Below, piece after piece: positions 17,146 through 26,384 of a stretch of DNA of 52,907 bases (within the stretch, counting starts at the first letter, position 1; every line of letters starts with the position of its first letter). The notes under the pieces are model-generated. The model saw only the letters and a list, made by a program, of their open reading frames with translations. It was not told where the DNA came from and made no database searches. Source of the stretch: Pedobacter sp. (lineage in GTDB: Bacteria > Bacteroidota > Bacteroidia > Sphingobacteriales > Sphingobacteriaceae); the NCBI GenBank assembly GCA_014377665.1, contig JACMPF010000076.1, positions 1 to 52,907 on the forward strand. Direction: 5' to 3'. The translations under genes and the position numbers were made by a program.

Positions 17146-17262
17146 ATGAAAGTTAGGTCGTCAATTAAAAAACGTAGCGCGGATTGTAAGATTATTCGTC
17201 GTAAGGGTAAACTTTACGTTATCAACAAGAAAAACCCTAAGTACAAGCAACGTCAAGGTTAA
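17146..17262 (+). CDS. rpmJ: 50S ribosomal protein L36, zinc-free type
   Basis: 38 residues, start [19 protein letters not shown] and end NPKYKQRQG, the L36 pattern. Of the four zinc ligands of the C+ form (CxxC, C, H) only Cys14 remains; positions 11, 27 and 32 are Ser, Asn and Tyr. This is therefore the C- form, seen as the only copy in this operon. It starts one base after the infA stop, the conserved infA-rpmJ-rpsM order. Confidence 0.95.
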   Translation: MKVRSSIKKRSADCKIIRRKGKLYVINKKNPKYKQRQG

Positions 17263-17282
17263 GAAATTATTGAAGGATGATT

Positions 17283-17309
17283 AGATTGAATGTATAGGTT
17301 ACTCAATCT
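17283..17309 (+). promoter_or_regulatory. Stem-loop in the rpmJ-rpsM spacer
   Basis: AGATTGA pairs perfectly with TCAATCT (7 bp, 13-nt loop) in the 83-base spacer before rpsM. No T-tract. The position at the head of the rpsM-rpsK-rpsD-rpoA-rplQ block is where S4-dependent leaders occur in other bacteria; binding here is only a hypothesis. Confidence 0.35.
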
Positions 17310-17345
17310 GTTGTTTATTCAAGTAATCAAACATTTAGTACAAAT

Positions 17346-17723
17346 ATGGCAAGGATATCAGGTATTGATTTACCAAGAAACAAAAGAGGCGAAATTGGAT
17401 TAACCTACATCTTCGGAATAGGCAGATCAACTGCACAGCGTATATTGACTGAGGCAGGTATCGATTTAAGCAAGAAAGTACAAGATTGGTCAGATGATGA
17501 ATTGTCTGCAATCCGTACTATTATTAACGATGGCGTAAAAGTAGAAGGTGCTTTACGTTCAGAGGTTCAGTTGAACATTAAACGTTTGATGGACATCGGT
17601 TGTTATCGTGGTTTACGTCACAGAAAGGGTTTGCCTGTTCGTGGTCAGCGTACTAAGAACAATTCTCGTACACGTAAAGGAAAGAGAAAAACAGTTGCAA
17701 ACAAGAAAAAAGCTACTAAATAA
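17346..17723 (+). CDS. rpsM: 30S ribosomal protein S13
   Basis: S13, 125 residues, head protein bridging to the large subunit. The start [34 protein letters not shown] and the [25 protein letters not shown] tail are diagnostic. It opens the alpha-type block and lies 21 bases before rpsK. Confidence 0.98.
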   Translation: MARISGIDLPRNKRGEIGLTYIFGIGRSTAQRILTEAGIDLSKKVQDWSDDELSAIRTIINDGVKVEGALRSEVQLNIKRLMDIGCYRGLRHRKGLPVRGQRTKNNSRTRKGKRKTVANKKKATK

Positions 17724-17744
17724 AATTAGTACTGAATAATAATT

Positions 17745-18134
17745 ATGGCTAAGAGTAAAAAAGTTACCAAAAAACGTATTGTTGTTATTGAGCCTGTTGG
17801 TCAGGCACACATCAATGCTACTTTTAACAATATCATTGTTACTTTAACAAATAACAACGGTCAAACTATTTCATGGTCTTCTGCAGGTAAAATGGGTTTT
17901 AAGGGTTCTAAAAAGAACACTCCATATGCAGCTGGACAAGCAGCATCTGACTGTGGTAAAGTAGCATTTGATTTAGGTCTGCGTAAAGTAGAGGTTTTTG
18001 TTAAAGGTCCAGGTTCAGGTCGTGAGTCTGCAATTAGAACATTGCAAGTTTCGGGTATCGAAGTAACCTCGATCAAAGATATTACCCCGCTTCCACACAA
18101 TGGATGTCGTCCTCCTAAGAAGAGAAGAGTTTAA
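17745..18134 (+). CDS. rpsK: 30S ribosomal protein S11
   Basis: S11, 129 residues, platform protein near the E-site codon. The segments [21 protein letters not shown] and [15 protein letters not shown] are diagnostic; the Asn in the final HNGC motif is the site of isoaspartate formation in E. coli. It lies between rpsM and rpsD. A 63-base structured spacer follows. Confidence 0.98.
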   Translation: MAKSKKVTKKRIVVIEPVGQAHINATFNNIIVTLTNNNGQTISWSSAGKMGFKGSKKNTPYAAGQAASDCGKVAFDLGLRKVEVFVKGPGSGRESAIRTLQVSGIEVTSIKDITPLPHNGCRPPKKRRV

Positions 18135-18142
18135 TTTATAAT

Positions 18143-18189
18143 TTTTAAAGCTAAGAGTCTGTAGCTATAGGTTGCATGATACTTTAAAA
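18143..18189 (+). promoter_or_regulatory. Stem-loop upstream of rpsD
   Basis: TTTTAAAG (18143-18150) pairs with CTTTAAAA (18182-18189), enclosing an inner CTA/TAG stem, and ends 8 bases before the S4 start. S4 is the translational regulator of this block in several phyla, so the structure is a reasonable candidate leader. Pairing is seen; regulation is inferred. Confidence 0.4.
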
Positions 18190-18197
18190 CAAAAGCA

Positions 18198-18806
18198 ATG
18201 GCAAGATACACCGGACCAAAGTCCAAAATCGCGCGTAAATTCAGAGAGCCTATTTTTGGCCCTGACAAAGTATTAGACAGAAAAAACTATCCTCCTGGGC
18301 AACATGGTGCTTCAAAAAGAAGAGGAAAGCAATCTGAATATTCAGTACAGTTAATGGAGAAACAGAAAGTTAAGTACACTTATGGTGTATTAGAACGTCA
18401 GTTCCGTAACCTCTTTACTAAAGCGTCTTCACGTGAAGGTATTACTGGAGATAACTTACTACAATTATTAGAAGCCCGTTTAGATAATACGGTATATAGA
18501 TTGGGTATTGCTACTACTCGTTCCGCTGCTCGCCAGTTAGTTAGCCATAAACACGTAATAGTTAATGGTGAAGTAGTTAATATTCCATCATACCAATTAA
18601 AAGCAGGTGATGTTGTCGCAGTTCGTGAGAAATCAAGAACTCTTGAAGCAATTACTTACTCGGTAGCAGGAAGAGTAATCAATAAATTCAATTGGTTAGA
18701 CTGGAATGCAAGTGAGTTAACTGGAACGTTCCTTACTTACCCAAATCGCGATGAAATACCTGAGAATATCAAAGAGAACTTGATCATAGAGTTGTACTCT
18801 AAATAA
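18198..18806 (+). CDS. rpsD: 30S ribosomal protein S4
   Basis: S4, 202 residues, primary assembly protein of the 16S 5' domain and part of the mRNA entry pore. The start [21 protein letters not shown] lacks the zinc-binding cysteines of the C+ form. The S4 RNA-binding domain is seen as [34 protein letters not shown] near residues 96-129. It is followed by an intrinsic terminator before rpoA. Confidence 0.97.
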   Translation: MARYTGPKSKIARKFREPIFGPDKVLDRKNYPPGQHGASKRRGKQSEYSVQLMEKQKVKYTYGVLERQFRNLFTKASSREGITGDNLLQLLEARLDNTVYRLGIATTRSAARQLVSHKHVIVNGEVVNIPSYQLKAGDVVAVREKSRTLEAITYSVAGRVINKFNWLDWNASELTGTFLTYPNRDEIPENIKENLIIELYSK

Positions 18807-18817
18807 AATACAGAGTT

Positions 18818-18846
18818 AATTGCCTTAAGGGCAATTGATTTTTTTT
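18818..18846 (+). terminator. Intrinsic terminator/attenuator between rpsD and rpoA
   Basis: AATTGCC (18818-18824) pairs perfectly with GGCAATT (18830-18836) across a 5-nt loop and is followed by GA and eight T residues. This is a typical intrinsic terminator inside the operon, upstream of rpoA. Because no clear promoter was found in the remaining 38 bases, partial termination that lowers rpoA and rplQ relative to the ribosomal genes is likely. Confidence 0.7.
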
Positions 18847-18884
18847 GCGATACATAATTTAATAACGATCTAAAAACATTATAA

Positions 18885-19877
18885 ATGGCAATTTTAGCAT
18901 TTCAGAAGCCCGATAAGGTAATCATGCAGAAATCAACTGATTTCGATGGCATATTTGAATTTCGTCCGTTAGAGCCCGGTTTCGGTGTAACAATTGGTAA
19001 TGCACTAAGAAGGATATTGCTTTCTTCATTAGAAGGTTATGCAATTACAAGTATTCGCTTTTCTGGAGTATCTCATGAGTTTTCTACCATGAAAGGTGTT
19101 GTTGAAGATTTAACTGAAATCATTCTTAATTTGAAACAAGTTCGTTTTAAGAAAGTAGGCGATACTGGTGATACAGAAAAAGTTTTTATCGTGGTAAACG
19201 GACAAGATCAGTTTACTGCGGGTGACATCACTAAATTCTCTACTAATTTTGAAGTTCTTAATCCAGATTTCGTTATCTGCAATATGGAGAAATCAGTGAC
19301 CTTGGAGGTAGAGTTGTCCATCAATAAGGGGCGTGGATATGTTCCGGCTGAAGAGAATAAAGTTAATGATGCAGTAGTTGGGGTAATCGCGATTGACTCT
19401 ATTTTCACTCCAATGAAAAACGTAAAATACACGATTGAAAACTATCGTGTTGAACAAAAAACAGATTACGAAAAGTTGATTCTTGATATCTCAACGGATG
19501 GATCTATCCACCCTGAAGAGGCGTTAAAAGAAGCTGCTAAAATCTTGATTCAACATTTTATGTTGTTCTCTGATGAGAATCTAGTATTGGAATCTCAAGC
19601 TAAAGAAGAAACTAAAGAAGTTGATGAAGAGATACTGCATATGCGTAAGATCTTAAAAACTGAATTGGTTGATCTAGATCTATCTGTACGTGCATTAAAC
19701 TGCCTCAAAGCGGCTGATATTCGTACTCTTGCTGATTTGGTTTCTTATGATGTTGCTGACATGTTAAAATTCAGAAACTTCGGTAAGAAATCTTTAACTG
19801 AAATTCAAGAGCTTGTAAAATCAAAAAGCTTAACATTTGGAATGAACTTATCTAAGTTCAAACTAGACGAAGAATAA
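18885..19877 (+). CDS. rpoA: RNA polymerase subunit alpha
   Basis: Alpha subunit, 330 residues. The N-terminal domain shows [24 protein letters not shown] near residues 28-51, the dimerisation and beta/beta' contact region. The C-terminal domain starts near residue 255 with [27 protein letters not shown] and ends in the helix-hairpin-helix [15 protein letters not shown], which binds UP elements and activators. It follows a terminator-like element after rpsD and precedes rplQ by 78 bases. Confidence 0.98.
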   Translation: MAILAFQKPDKVIMQKSTDFDGIFEFRPLEPGFGVTIGNALRRILLSSLEGYAITSIRFSGVSHEFSTMKGVVEDLTEIILNLKQVRFKKVGDTGDTEKVFIVVNGQDQFTAGDITKFSTNFEVLNPDFVICNMEKSVTLEVELSINKGRGYVPAEENKVNDAVVGVIAIDSIFTPMKNVKYTIENYRVEQKTDYEKLILDISTDGSIHPEEALKEAAKILIQHFMLFSDENLVLESQAKEETKEVDEEILHMRKILKTELVDLDLSVRALNCLKAADIRTLADLVSYDVADMLKFRNFGKKSLTEIQELVKSKSLTFGMNLSKFKLDEE

Positions 19878-19896
19878 CAAATAACAAATTTCAAAT

Positions 19897-19941
19897 AGTG
19901 CATAATTCCCTCAGATTAATTTCTATGAGACGGTATGCATT
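19897..19941 (+). promoter_or_regulatory. Stem-loop upstream of rplQ
   Basis: AGTGCATA pairs with TATGCATT (8 pairs, one G-U), enclosing an inner CTCA/TGAG stem, in the 78-base rpoA-rplQ spacer. No T-tract. It is a possible L17 leader or processing site. Confidence 0.35.
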
Positions 19942-19955
19942 GAATAAACTAAAAA

Positions 19956-20486
19956 ATGAGACACGGTAAAAAAAACAATCACTTAGGAAGAACAGATTCA
20001 CATCGTAAGGCGATGTTGGCTAACATGGCTTCATCTTTAATTAAGCACAAAAGAATCTCCACTACATTAGCAAAAGCTAAAGCTTTACGTATGTATGTTG
20101 AGCCTTTAATTACAAAATCTAAAAATGATACTACGCACTCTCGTCGTATTGTATTTGGATACTTACAAGATAAAGAAACTGTTACTGAACTTTTCCGTGA
20201 TATTGCTACTAAAGTTGCAAATCGTCCGGGTGGTTACACCAGAATCATTAAATTGAACAATCGTCTAGGTGATAATGCAGAGATGGCTTTAATCGAACTT
20301 GTTGATTATAATGAGGTTTACGGTAAAGAATCTGAAGGTGCAGAGAAGAAAACAACTCGTCGCGGGAGAAGCAAAACAAAAAAGGCTGATGCTCCCAAGG
20401 AAGCTGTTTTATTAGCTGAAGATAAGGTTGAAGAGACTACTGCAGCAGAAGAAACTCCTGCAACTAAAGAAGATAAAGGCGAATAG
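19956..20486 (+). CDS. rplQ: 50S ribosomal protein L17 with C-terminal extension
   Basis: L17, 176 residues. The core, about 115-120 residues, begins [29 protein letters not shown], which is diagnostic. The last 60 residues are an extension: first basic and Lys/Arg-rich ([17 protein letters not shown]), then acidic and Ala/Glu-rich ([19 protein letters not shown]). Extensions of this type occur in Bacteroidota. It is the last gene of the cluster and is followed by a strong terminator. Confidence 0.96.
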   Translation: MRHGKKNNHLGRTDSHRKAMLANMASSLIKHKRISTTLAKAKALRMYVEPLITKSKNDTTHSRRIVFGYLQDKETVTELFRDIATKVANRPGGYTRIIKLNNRLGDNAEMALIELVDYNEVYGKESEGAEKKTTRRGRSKTKKADAPKEAVLLAEDKVEETTAAEETPATKEDKGE

Positions 20487-20506
20487 TCCTTTTATTAATT
20501 TTATTA

Positions 20507-20537
20507 AAAGCCCGGTTCGAACAGAGCCGGGTTTTTT
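20507..20537 (+). terminator. Intrinsic terminator of the ribosomal cluster
   Basis: CCCGGTTC (20511-20518) pairs with GAGCCGGG (20524-20531; one G-U), loop GAACA, followed by TTTTTTT. It lies 20 bases after the rplQ stop and marks the end of the ribosomal supercluster. Confidence 0.92.
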
Positions 20538-20546
20538 TATTTACTA

Positions 20547-21743
20547 ATGAACAATTTTATGTCAAGCCAGGCCACTCTAGATCAGCTTAAGGAAGTGTTA
20601 TTTGCTGTCATCTCTGATAACAAACTTATTAAGGTTACCTTGGGGAACTATCAGGGAAATGACAAACTATTGAAGAACATTTATGTGCGGAAAGTGAGGA
20701 TCAAAAGGGCTGAAAAGCTTTCTTTTACTTATCGATATAGTACACGGGATGTTTTCAAAAATCTTGACATCTCTGAGGGGATTCAATTGATTGCAAATCT
20801 CGCCAGTTACGACTTCAAGATATGTAATGTGTTTTGCACAGATAGAGAGATTTATGTTGAACATAATAACAAGGGAATTATAGTACTTCGACAAAAGAAT
20901 AAGCAGGTAGTTACCGAGCCATCACTATCGCATGATAAGGCGAAGGCAAGGGTGATAAAGCCAGCTGTTGAAAGAAAATATCTTAATGCATTACAGATTA
21001 CAGATGCTGTAGGCAAGGTTTATAAGAATTCACAAGATAAATACCGTCAAATAAATCATTACATCGATATTTTAGCGCCTCTAATAAATGAATTACCAGC
21101 TGAAAAGACAAAGAATGTAGTCGATATGGGCTCAGGAAAGGGGTACCTCACCTTTGCATTGTATGATTATCTACGGAATATCCTGGGCTTTGATGCGAAA
21201 GTTACTGGCGTAGAGTACAGGGAAGACCTCGTTCTATTTTGTAACGAAGTTGCTGTAGATTCTAATTTCGATGACCTTACGTTTTCTCAAGGCACAATTC
21301 ATGATTTTAATGACGATGATTTCAATATACTAATTGCACTTCATGCTTGCGATACAGCTACAGATGATGCCATTTTTAAAGGCATAATGGCGGGTGCTGA
21401 TCTCATCGTAGTTGCTCCTTGTTGCCACAAGCAAATTCGAAGGGAAATTGAAAAGTCGAAGGGTGCTGAGCAACTTATTTTTCTAACGAAAAATGGTGTT
21501 TTTCTAGAACGCCAGGCAGAAATGGTTACGGATGGCTTAAGGGCTCTAATTCTACAGTATGCTGGTTACAAGACAAAGCTCATGGAATTTGTGTCTGATG
21601 TTCATACGCCAAAAAATGTCATGATCGTTGCTACAAGGGTTTACCCGAAGCCGCATCAAGACAAAATGTTAAAGGAAATTCAGGAAGCTATGAATTTCTT
21701 TGGTATTGAGCATCATCATCTAGCTGACTTAATGGGTATTTAG
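20547..21743 (+). CDS. SAM-dependent methyltransferase, Methyltransf_32-like
   Basis: 398 residues. The C-terminal half is a class I SAM methyltransferase: motif I VVDMGSGKGYLTFAL near residue 192, an acidic residue in VTGVEYRED, then ALHACDTATDDAI near 270 and VVAPCCHKQ near 290. The LHACDTATD and PCCHKQ segments are typical of the Methyltransf_32 family, members of which act on RNA in eukaryotes. The N-terminal 150 residues have no recognised domain. Substrate unknown; an rRNA or tRNA target is plausible given the neighbours but unproven. An alternative start is Met5. It begins right after the cluster terminator, with no promoter evident. Confidence 0.8.
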   Translation: MNNFMSSQATLDQLKEVLFAVISDNKLIKVTLGNYQGNDKLLKNIYVRKVRIKRAEKLSFTYRYSTRDVFKNLDISEGIQLIANLASYDFKICNVFCTDREIYVEHNNKGIIVLRQKNKQVVTEPSLSHDKAKARVIKPAVERKYLNALQITDAVGKVYKNSQDKYRQINHYIDILAPLINELPAEKTKNVVDMGSGKGYLTFALYDYLRNILGFDAKVTGVEYREDLVLFCNEVAVDSNFDDLTFSQGTIHDFNDDDFNILIALHACDTATDDAIFKGIMAGADLIVVAPCCHKQIRREIEKSKGAEQLIFLTKNGVFLERQAEMVTDGLRALILQYAGYKTKLMEFVSDVHTPKNVMIVATRVYPKPHQDKMLKEIQEAMNFFGIEHHHLADLMGI

Positions 21744-21907
21744 GTATGCCTTAATTTCTGTCAAGCTGTCACCATTTTTTTTCTATTTCGGACATCCGTC
21801 TTAATGACAACTTAAAATTAGCAATATTTTCTGCCAAAACTCTATTGGCACATTGCTTGTTAAGTGAATGTAAATACAAGATTTTATAACAAATAGAGAT
21901 AAATAAC

Positions 21908-23824
21908 ATGTCAAAAATTATTGGTATAGACTTAGGAACTACAAACTCTTGCGTAGCCGTAATGGAAGGTAACGAACCTGTAGTTATAGCCAACAGTGAG
22001 GGTAAACGTACAACACCATCAATTGTTGCTTTTACAGAGAACGGAGAGCGCAAGGTGGGAGAGCCTGCTAAACGTCAGGCAATCACTAATCCAACAAAAA
22101 CAATTTCATCGATCAAACGCTTCATGGGTAGCAGCTTTGCTGAAGTATCAAAGGAAGCAGGTCGTGTTCCTTACAAGGTTGTAAAGGGCGATAACAATAC
22201 ACCACGTGTTGAGATTGATGATCGTAAATATACTCCTCAGGAGCTTTCTGCTATGATCTTGCAAAAGATGAAAAAAACTGCAGAAGACTTTTTAGGCCAC
22301 GAAGTAACAGAAGCTGTTATTACAGTTCCTGCATATTTTAACGATGCACAACGTCAGGCTACTAAAGAAGCTGGTGAAATTGCTGGTTTAACTGTCAAGC
22401 GCATCATCAACGAACCTACTGCTGCAGCCCTTGCTTATGGCTTGGATAAAGCACACAAAGACATGAAAATTGTTGTTTTTGACTGTGGTGGTGGTACACA
22501 TGACGTGTCTGTATTGGAACTTGGTGATGGTGTTTTCGAAGTAAAATCTACAGACGGTGATACTCACTTAGGAGGTGATGATTTTGATCATATCATTATT
22601 GAATGGTTGGCTTCTGAGTTTAAAGAAGAGAATGGTATGGACCTTAATAAGGATCCTATGGCGTTACAACGTTTGAAGGAAGCCGCTGAGAAAGCAAAAA
22701 TTGAACTTTCAAGCACAACGTCAACTGAGATCAACCTTCCATACATTACTGCTGATGCTACTGGCCCAAAACACTTAGTAAGAACCTTGAGCCGTGCTAA
22801 ATTTGAGCAATTGGCTGCTGATCTAATTAAACGTACCATTGATCCATGTAAATCAGCATTGAAAAATGCTGGTTTAAAAACTAGCGACATTGATGAGATT
22901 ATTCTTGTAGGTGGATCTACTCGTATTCCTGCCATTCAGGATGCAGTAAAAGCATTCTTCGGTAAAGAGCCATCTAAAGGTGTAAATCCTGATGAAGTTG
23001 TCGCTATCGGCGCTGCAATACAAGGTGGTGTATTGACTGGAGAGGTTAAAGACGTACTTTTATTGGATGTTACTCCACTTTCATTAGGTATTGAAACGAT
23101 GGGTGGTGTTATGACTAAATTAATTGAGTCGAACACGACTATTCCTTCTAAAAAAGCGGAAACTTTCTCGACTGCTGCTGACAATCAGCCTTCAGTAGAA
23201 ATTCATATTCTACAAGGTGAGCGTCCTATGGCTGCTCAGAATCGTACAATTGGTCGTTTTATTCTAGATGGCATTCCCCCATCTCCAAGAGGCGTTCCTC
23301 AAGTAGAAGTTGCCTTCGACATCGATGCTAATGGTATTTTGCACGTAAGTGCAAAAGACAAAGCTACTGGTAAAGAGCAGAAGATCCGTATTGAGGCTTC
23401 ATCTGGTTTAACTGATGAAGAGATCAAAAGGATGAAAGAAGAAGCAGAGCAAAATGCTGATGCTGATAAAGCAGCAAAGGAAGAAGCTGAAAAAATCAAC
23501 AGTGCTGACGCTTTAATTTTCTCAACTGAGAAACAATTGAAAGAGTTTGGCGATAAAATCTCTGTTGATAAAAAGGCTCCAATTGAAGAAGGATTGAAAA
23601 AGCTTAAAGATGCTCATGCTAGCAGAAATTTCGCTGGTATCGATACTGCACAAGAAGAGTTGCAAACTGCATGGAATGCTGCTTCTGAAGATATGTACAA
23701 AGCTGGTCAGGAAGACGGTGGCCAGCCTGAAGGTTCTGCTCCTCAAAGTGAAGGTGGACAATCTAATGGAGGCGACAATGTTACTGATGTTGATTTCGAA
23801 GAAGTTAAAGATGACAGCAAATAG
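21908..23824 (+). CDS. dnaK: Chaperone DnaK (Hsp70)
   Basis: DnaK, 638 residues. The nucleotide-binding domain shows [15 protein letters not shown] at the start and [16 protein letters not shown] near residue 335; the substrate-binding domain follows, with [16 protein letters not shown] near 395, and the tail ends with acidic residues EEVKDDSK. The second phosphate loop reads [14 protein letters not shown] near 197, where most DnaKs have DLGGGTFD. The gene is alone; dnaJ and grpE are not adjacent. No CIRCE element or clear TAnnTTTG promoter was seen in the 164-base upstream gap. Confidence 0.98.
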   Translation: MSKIIGIDLGTTNSCVAVMEGNEPVVIANSEGKRTTPSIVAFTENGERKVGEPAKRQAITNPTKTISSIKRFMGSSFAEVSKEAGRVPYKVVKGDNNTPRVEIDDRKYTPQELSAMILQKMKKTAEDFLGHEVTEAVITVPAYFNDAQRQATKEAGEIAGLTVKRIINEPTAAALAYGLDKAHKDMKIVVFDCGGGTHDVSVLELGDGVFEVKSTDGDTHLGGDDFDHIIIEWLASEFKEENGMDLNKDPMALQRLKEAAEKAKIELSSTTSTEINLPYITADATGPKHLVRTLSRAKFEQLAADLIKRTIDPCKSALKNAGLKTSDIDEIILVGGSTRIPAIQDAVKAFFGKEPSKGVNPDEVVAIGAAIQGGVLTGEVKDVLLLDVTPLSLGIETMGGVMTKLIESNTTIPSKKAETFSTAADNQPSVEIHILQGERPMAAQNRTIGRFILDGIPPSPRGVPQVEVAFDIDANGILHVSAKDKATGKEQKIRIEASSGLTDEEIKRMKEEAEQNADADKAAKEEAEKINSADALIFSTEKQLKEFGDKISVDKKAPIEEGLKKLKDAHASRNFAGIDTAQEELQTAWNAASEDMYKAGQEDGGQPEGSAPQSEGGQSNGGDNVTDVDFEEVKDDSK

Positions 23825-23843
23825 TCTTTAATTATTTAAACAA

Positions 23844-23873
23844 GAAAGCCCGGGATTTTAATCCAGGGCTTTC
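23844..23873. terminator. Hairpin between convergent dnaK and nucleotidyltransferase
   Basis: GAAAGCCC followed by GGGAT pairs with ATCC and GGGCTTTC, 12 of 13 pairs with a TTTA loop. It lies between two converging genes. The T-tract is weak on the plus side (CTGTTT) and TTGTTT on the minus side, so it is likely a bidirectional terminator of moderate strength. Confidence 0.65.
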
Positions 23874-23896
23874 CTGTTTAAGAACTATAATGGACT

Positions 23897-24793
23897 CTAC
23901 CAGAGTTTCTCCGGGTAAGCTCCATCCTTAATTAATAGATCTATGCTAGCTTGTACAAAAGCTTTATCCTTTTTGTAGGTTACGCCGAACCACTGACTAT
24001 CAGTCGGGATTACTTTGAAGGTAGCTTTATCATTGTTTACTAGTGTTTCGCCAATCAGCGGTATAAAAAATTCAGCTTTGGGTTTATCTCGATTCGCAAG
24101 GACAAATTCCTTGAACATTTCTTCAGTTAGTTTAAACACAGCAGGCGTGAAGCCCCAGAAATTCATCGATACCGGTGTTTCAAAATCGAGTGGATACTCT
24201 AATCCATTTTCTTCATATACAATCGCATCCTCTTTTTTATAAACTTGGGTTCTTTCAGTAATTTCCTCTAGAAAACCACCCTCATCCGTTTTGCAAACGC
24301 CACGGGATACGGAGCCGAAATCAGATAAGGTTTTTCCTATTTTATATCCAACTATCGAATAGCTACTATCAGTAGCCTCTTCGTTGAGGAATTCAATCAT
24401 TTTCTTGAAGGAGTCATAGCCGTAGAAATCATCAGCATTGATGACACAAAATGGTTCTTTAACTACCTTTCGGCCGGCCAAGATAGCATGGGCAGTACCC
24501 CAAGGTTTTTCGCGGTAAATTTCTTCCTCAATGCCAAATTGTTTCAGTTCAAAGTTCTGGAAAACATAATCTGTCTCTATTTTTCCATTTAGTTTGGGCT
24601 CAAAAATGGATTTAAAGTTATCTATAAACTCTTCTTTTATAATAAACACAACTTTTCCGAAACCGGCTTTTATTGCATCATATATCGAATAGTCAATGAT
24701 GGTTTCCCCATTTGGGCCAAATCCATCAATTTGCTTCAGACTGCCATAGCGAGTCGCCATTCCTGCAGCTAATATCAATAAGGTAGGTTTCAT
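23897..24793 (-). CDS. Sugar-phosphate nucleotidyltransferase-like protein
   Basis: 298 residues with the Rossmann-like nucleotidyltransferase fold. The signature LAAGMATRYGSLKQIDGFGPNG (residues 8-29) matches the NTP-binding loop of the RmlA/GlmU superfamily, and VINADDFYG near 117 gives the metal-binding Asp. The substrate cannot be told from sequence; NTP plus a sugar phosphate is the family reaction. There is no left-handed beta-helix or other C-terminal acyltransferase domain. It starts 3 bases after the M42 peptidase stop, so it is likely the last gene of a leftward operon. Confidence 0.85.
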   Translation of the reverse strand: MKPTLLILAAGMATRYGSLKQIDGFGPNGETIIDYSIYDAIKAGFGKVVFIIKEEFIDNFKSIFEPKLNGKIETDYVFQNFELKQFGIEEEIYREKPWGTAHAILAGRKVVKEPFCVINADDFYGYDSFKKMIEFLNEEATDSSYSIVGYKIGKTLSDFGSVSRGVCKTDEGGFLEEITERTQVYKKEDAIVYEENGLEYPLDFETPVSMNFWGFTPAVFKLTEEMFKEFVLANRDKPKAEFFIPLIGETLVNNDKATFKVIPTDSQWFGVTYKKDKAFVQASIDLLIKDGAYPEKLW

Positions 24794-24796
24794 TAG

Positions 24797-25909
24797 TTAT
24801 TTCGTGTATTTAAAATCGTGATCTTTTTTGATGTTTAGCAAAGAGTGGTAGATAAGGCTGATTACATTATCAACATCTTCCTTGTGGATCATTTCGACCG
24901 TGGTGTGCATATACCTTAATGGCAATGAAATCAATGCTGAAGGGACACCTCCATTTGAGTATGCAAAAGCATCCGTATCAGTGCCTGTTGAACGGGACGA
25001 GGCCTGACGTTGAAATGGAATTCCATTTTTCTCCGCTGTTTCAATTAACAGCTTATTGAGGTTGATTTGAACTGCAGGGGCATAAGAAACAACTGGTCCC
25101 TTACCTGCCGATAAATCTCCTTGGGTAATCTTATTGATCATAGGAGTTGTTGTGTCATGAGTAACATCTGTTATTATCGCAATGTTGGGTTTGATTCTGT
25201 GTGCAATCATTTCTGCACCACGCAAACCAATCTCTTCCTGAACGCTGTTCACAATATACAATCCGAACGGTAATTTCTTTTTGTTCTCTTTAAGCAACCT
25301 CGCAACTTCTGCGATCATAAATCCACCGGCACGATTGTCTAACGCTCGGCCAACGTAGTATCGATCATTTAATACCATAAATTCATCTTCGTAGGTGATT
25401 ACGCAACCTACATGAATACCCAGATTTTCAATTTCTTCTTTCGATTTACAGCCACAATCCAGAAAGATGTTTTTCAATACTGGAGCTTCTTCTTTTTCGC
25501 CATTTCTTGTGTGGATTGCGGGCCAACCGAAAACCGCTTTTACCATGCCTTTATCCGTATGAATGTTTACCCTTTTAGATGGTGCGATTTGGTGATCCGA
25601 TCCTCCGTTTCTGATCACGTAAATCAGGCCATCAGCGGTTATGTAATTTACAAACCAAGAGATTTCATCTGCGTGTGCTTCGATGACAACTTTAAAGTCG
25701 GCTTTAGGGTTAATAACTCCAACTGCCGTTCCATAAGTATCAATAAAACTTTCGTCGATGTATGGCTTTAAATAATCTAGCCACATTTTTTGTCCTGGAT
25801 ATTCAAATCCTGTCGGAGATGGATTATTAATATATTCTTCAAAAAATTGCAATGATTTCTTAGTTACCACCGCAACATGTTTTGGTTTATCTTCTTTTTT
25901 CTTTGACAT
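24797..25909 (-). CDS. M42 family metallopeptidase
   Basis: 370 residues, dinuclear metal aminopeptidase of the M42 (TET/FrvX-like) family. Ligands are visible: H79 and D81 in IEAHADEI, D191 in GRALDNRAGG, the catalytic pair E225-E226 in VQEEIG, and D248 in ITDVTHD; the closing His is in YMHTTVEMI near 336. The usual GHxDEIG is AHADEIS here. These cytoplasmic enzymes trim peptides and are often large oligomers; some are annotated as endoglucanases, which is an error. It lies between a GNAT gene (37 bases) and a nucleotidyltransferase gene (3 bases). Confidence 0.92.
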   Translation of the reverse strand: MSKKKEDKPKHVAVVTKKSLQFFEEYINNPSPTGFEYPGQKMWLDYLKPYIDESFIDTYGTAVGVINPKADFKVVIEAHADEISWFVNYITADGLIYVIRNGGSDHQIAPSKRVNIHTDKGMVKAVFGWPAIHTRNGEKEEAPVLKNIFLDCGCKSKEEIENLGIHVGCVITYEDEFMVLNDRYYVGRALDNRAGGFMIAEVARLLKENKKKLPFGLYIVNSVQEEIGLRGAEMIAHRIKPNIAIITDVTHDTTTPMINKITQGDLSAGKGPVVSYAPAVQINLNKLLIETAEKNGIPFQRQASSRSTGTDTDAFAYSNGGVPSALISLPLRYMHTTVEMIHKEDVDNVISLIYHSLLNIKKDHDFKYTK

Positions 25910-25946
25910 TTTAATTCTTTATTCTTACAAATATATAAACAAGAGT

Positions 25947-26384
25947 TTAGCTATCAACTTCAGTTTCCAGTTGTAACTCCATGATGACAAAATCTATACC
26001 GTGCTCAGAAAAGGGCTCGCCAAAAGGACTAAAGCCAAATCTTTCGTAAAATTTAATCGCGGATAATCGAGCATTGCACCATACCTTATTTCCTTCGTCT
26101 TGCCTAATGTAAGCAATGATGTAAGAAAGTAACATCGAACCATAACCCTTACTTTGAAACGGCTCTAACGTGGCGAACTTACGGAATTGATAAATACTTC
26201 CCTCATTAAAAACAGACACTACGGATGTCAATTGATCATTGGCATATAGACCAAAGTGAATTCCATCAGGGTCGGAAGGCAATTTTATAGCTTCAAAAGG
26301 AAGATTCGGATACATCACTTCGTGACGGATTCGCCATGTAAGCTCATACCTGACCTGTTCAATTTGCACCTGATTAGGTGACAT
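25947..26384 (-). CDS. GNAT family N-acetyltransferase
   Basis: 145 residues, one GNAT fold. Motif A is RKFATLEPFQSKGYGSMLLSYII near residues 70-92, with the Q-x-x-G-x-G pyrophosphate loop for acetyl-CoA; motif B is NARLSAIKFYERFGF near 108. The acceptor is unknown. The start overlaps the end of the upstream membrane-protein gene by 11 bases, implying translational coupling. Confidence 0.9.
   Translation of the reverse strand: MSPNQVQIEQVRYELTWRIRHEVMYPNLPFEAIKLPSDPDGIHFGLYANDQLTSVVSVFNEGSIYQFRKFATLEPFQSKGYGSMLLSYIIAYIRQDEGNKVWCNARLSAIKFYERFGFSPFGEPFSEHGIDFVIMELQLETEVDS

Noticed and set aside
21744-21907. CIRCE heat-shock operator before dnaK
   Set aside because: No TTAGCACTC-N9-GAGTGCTAA or close variant found in the gap.
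21769-22053. Minus-strand ORF across the dnaK start
   Set aside because: Overlaps the conserved DnaK N-terminus and has no promoter or family resemblance.
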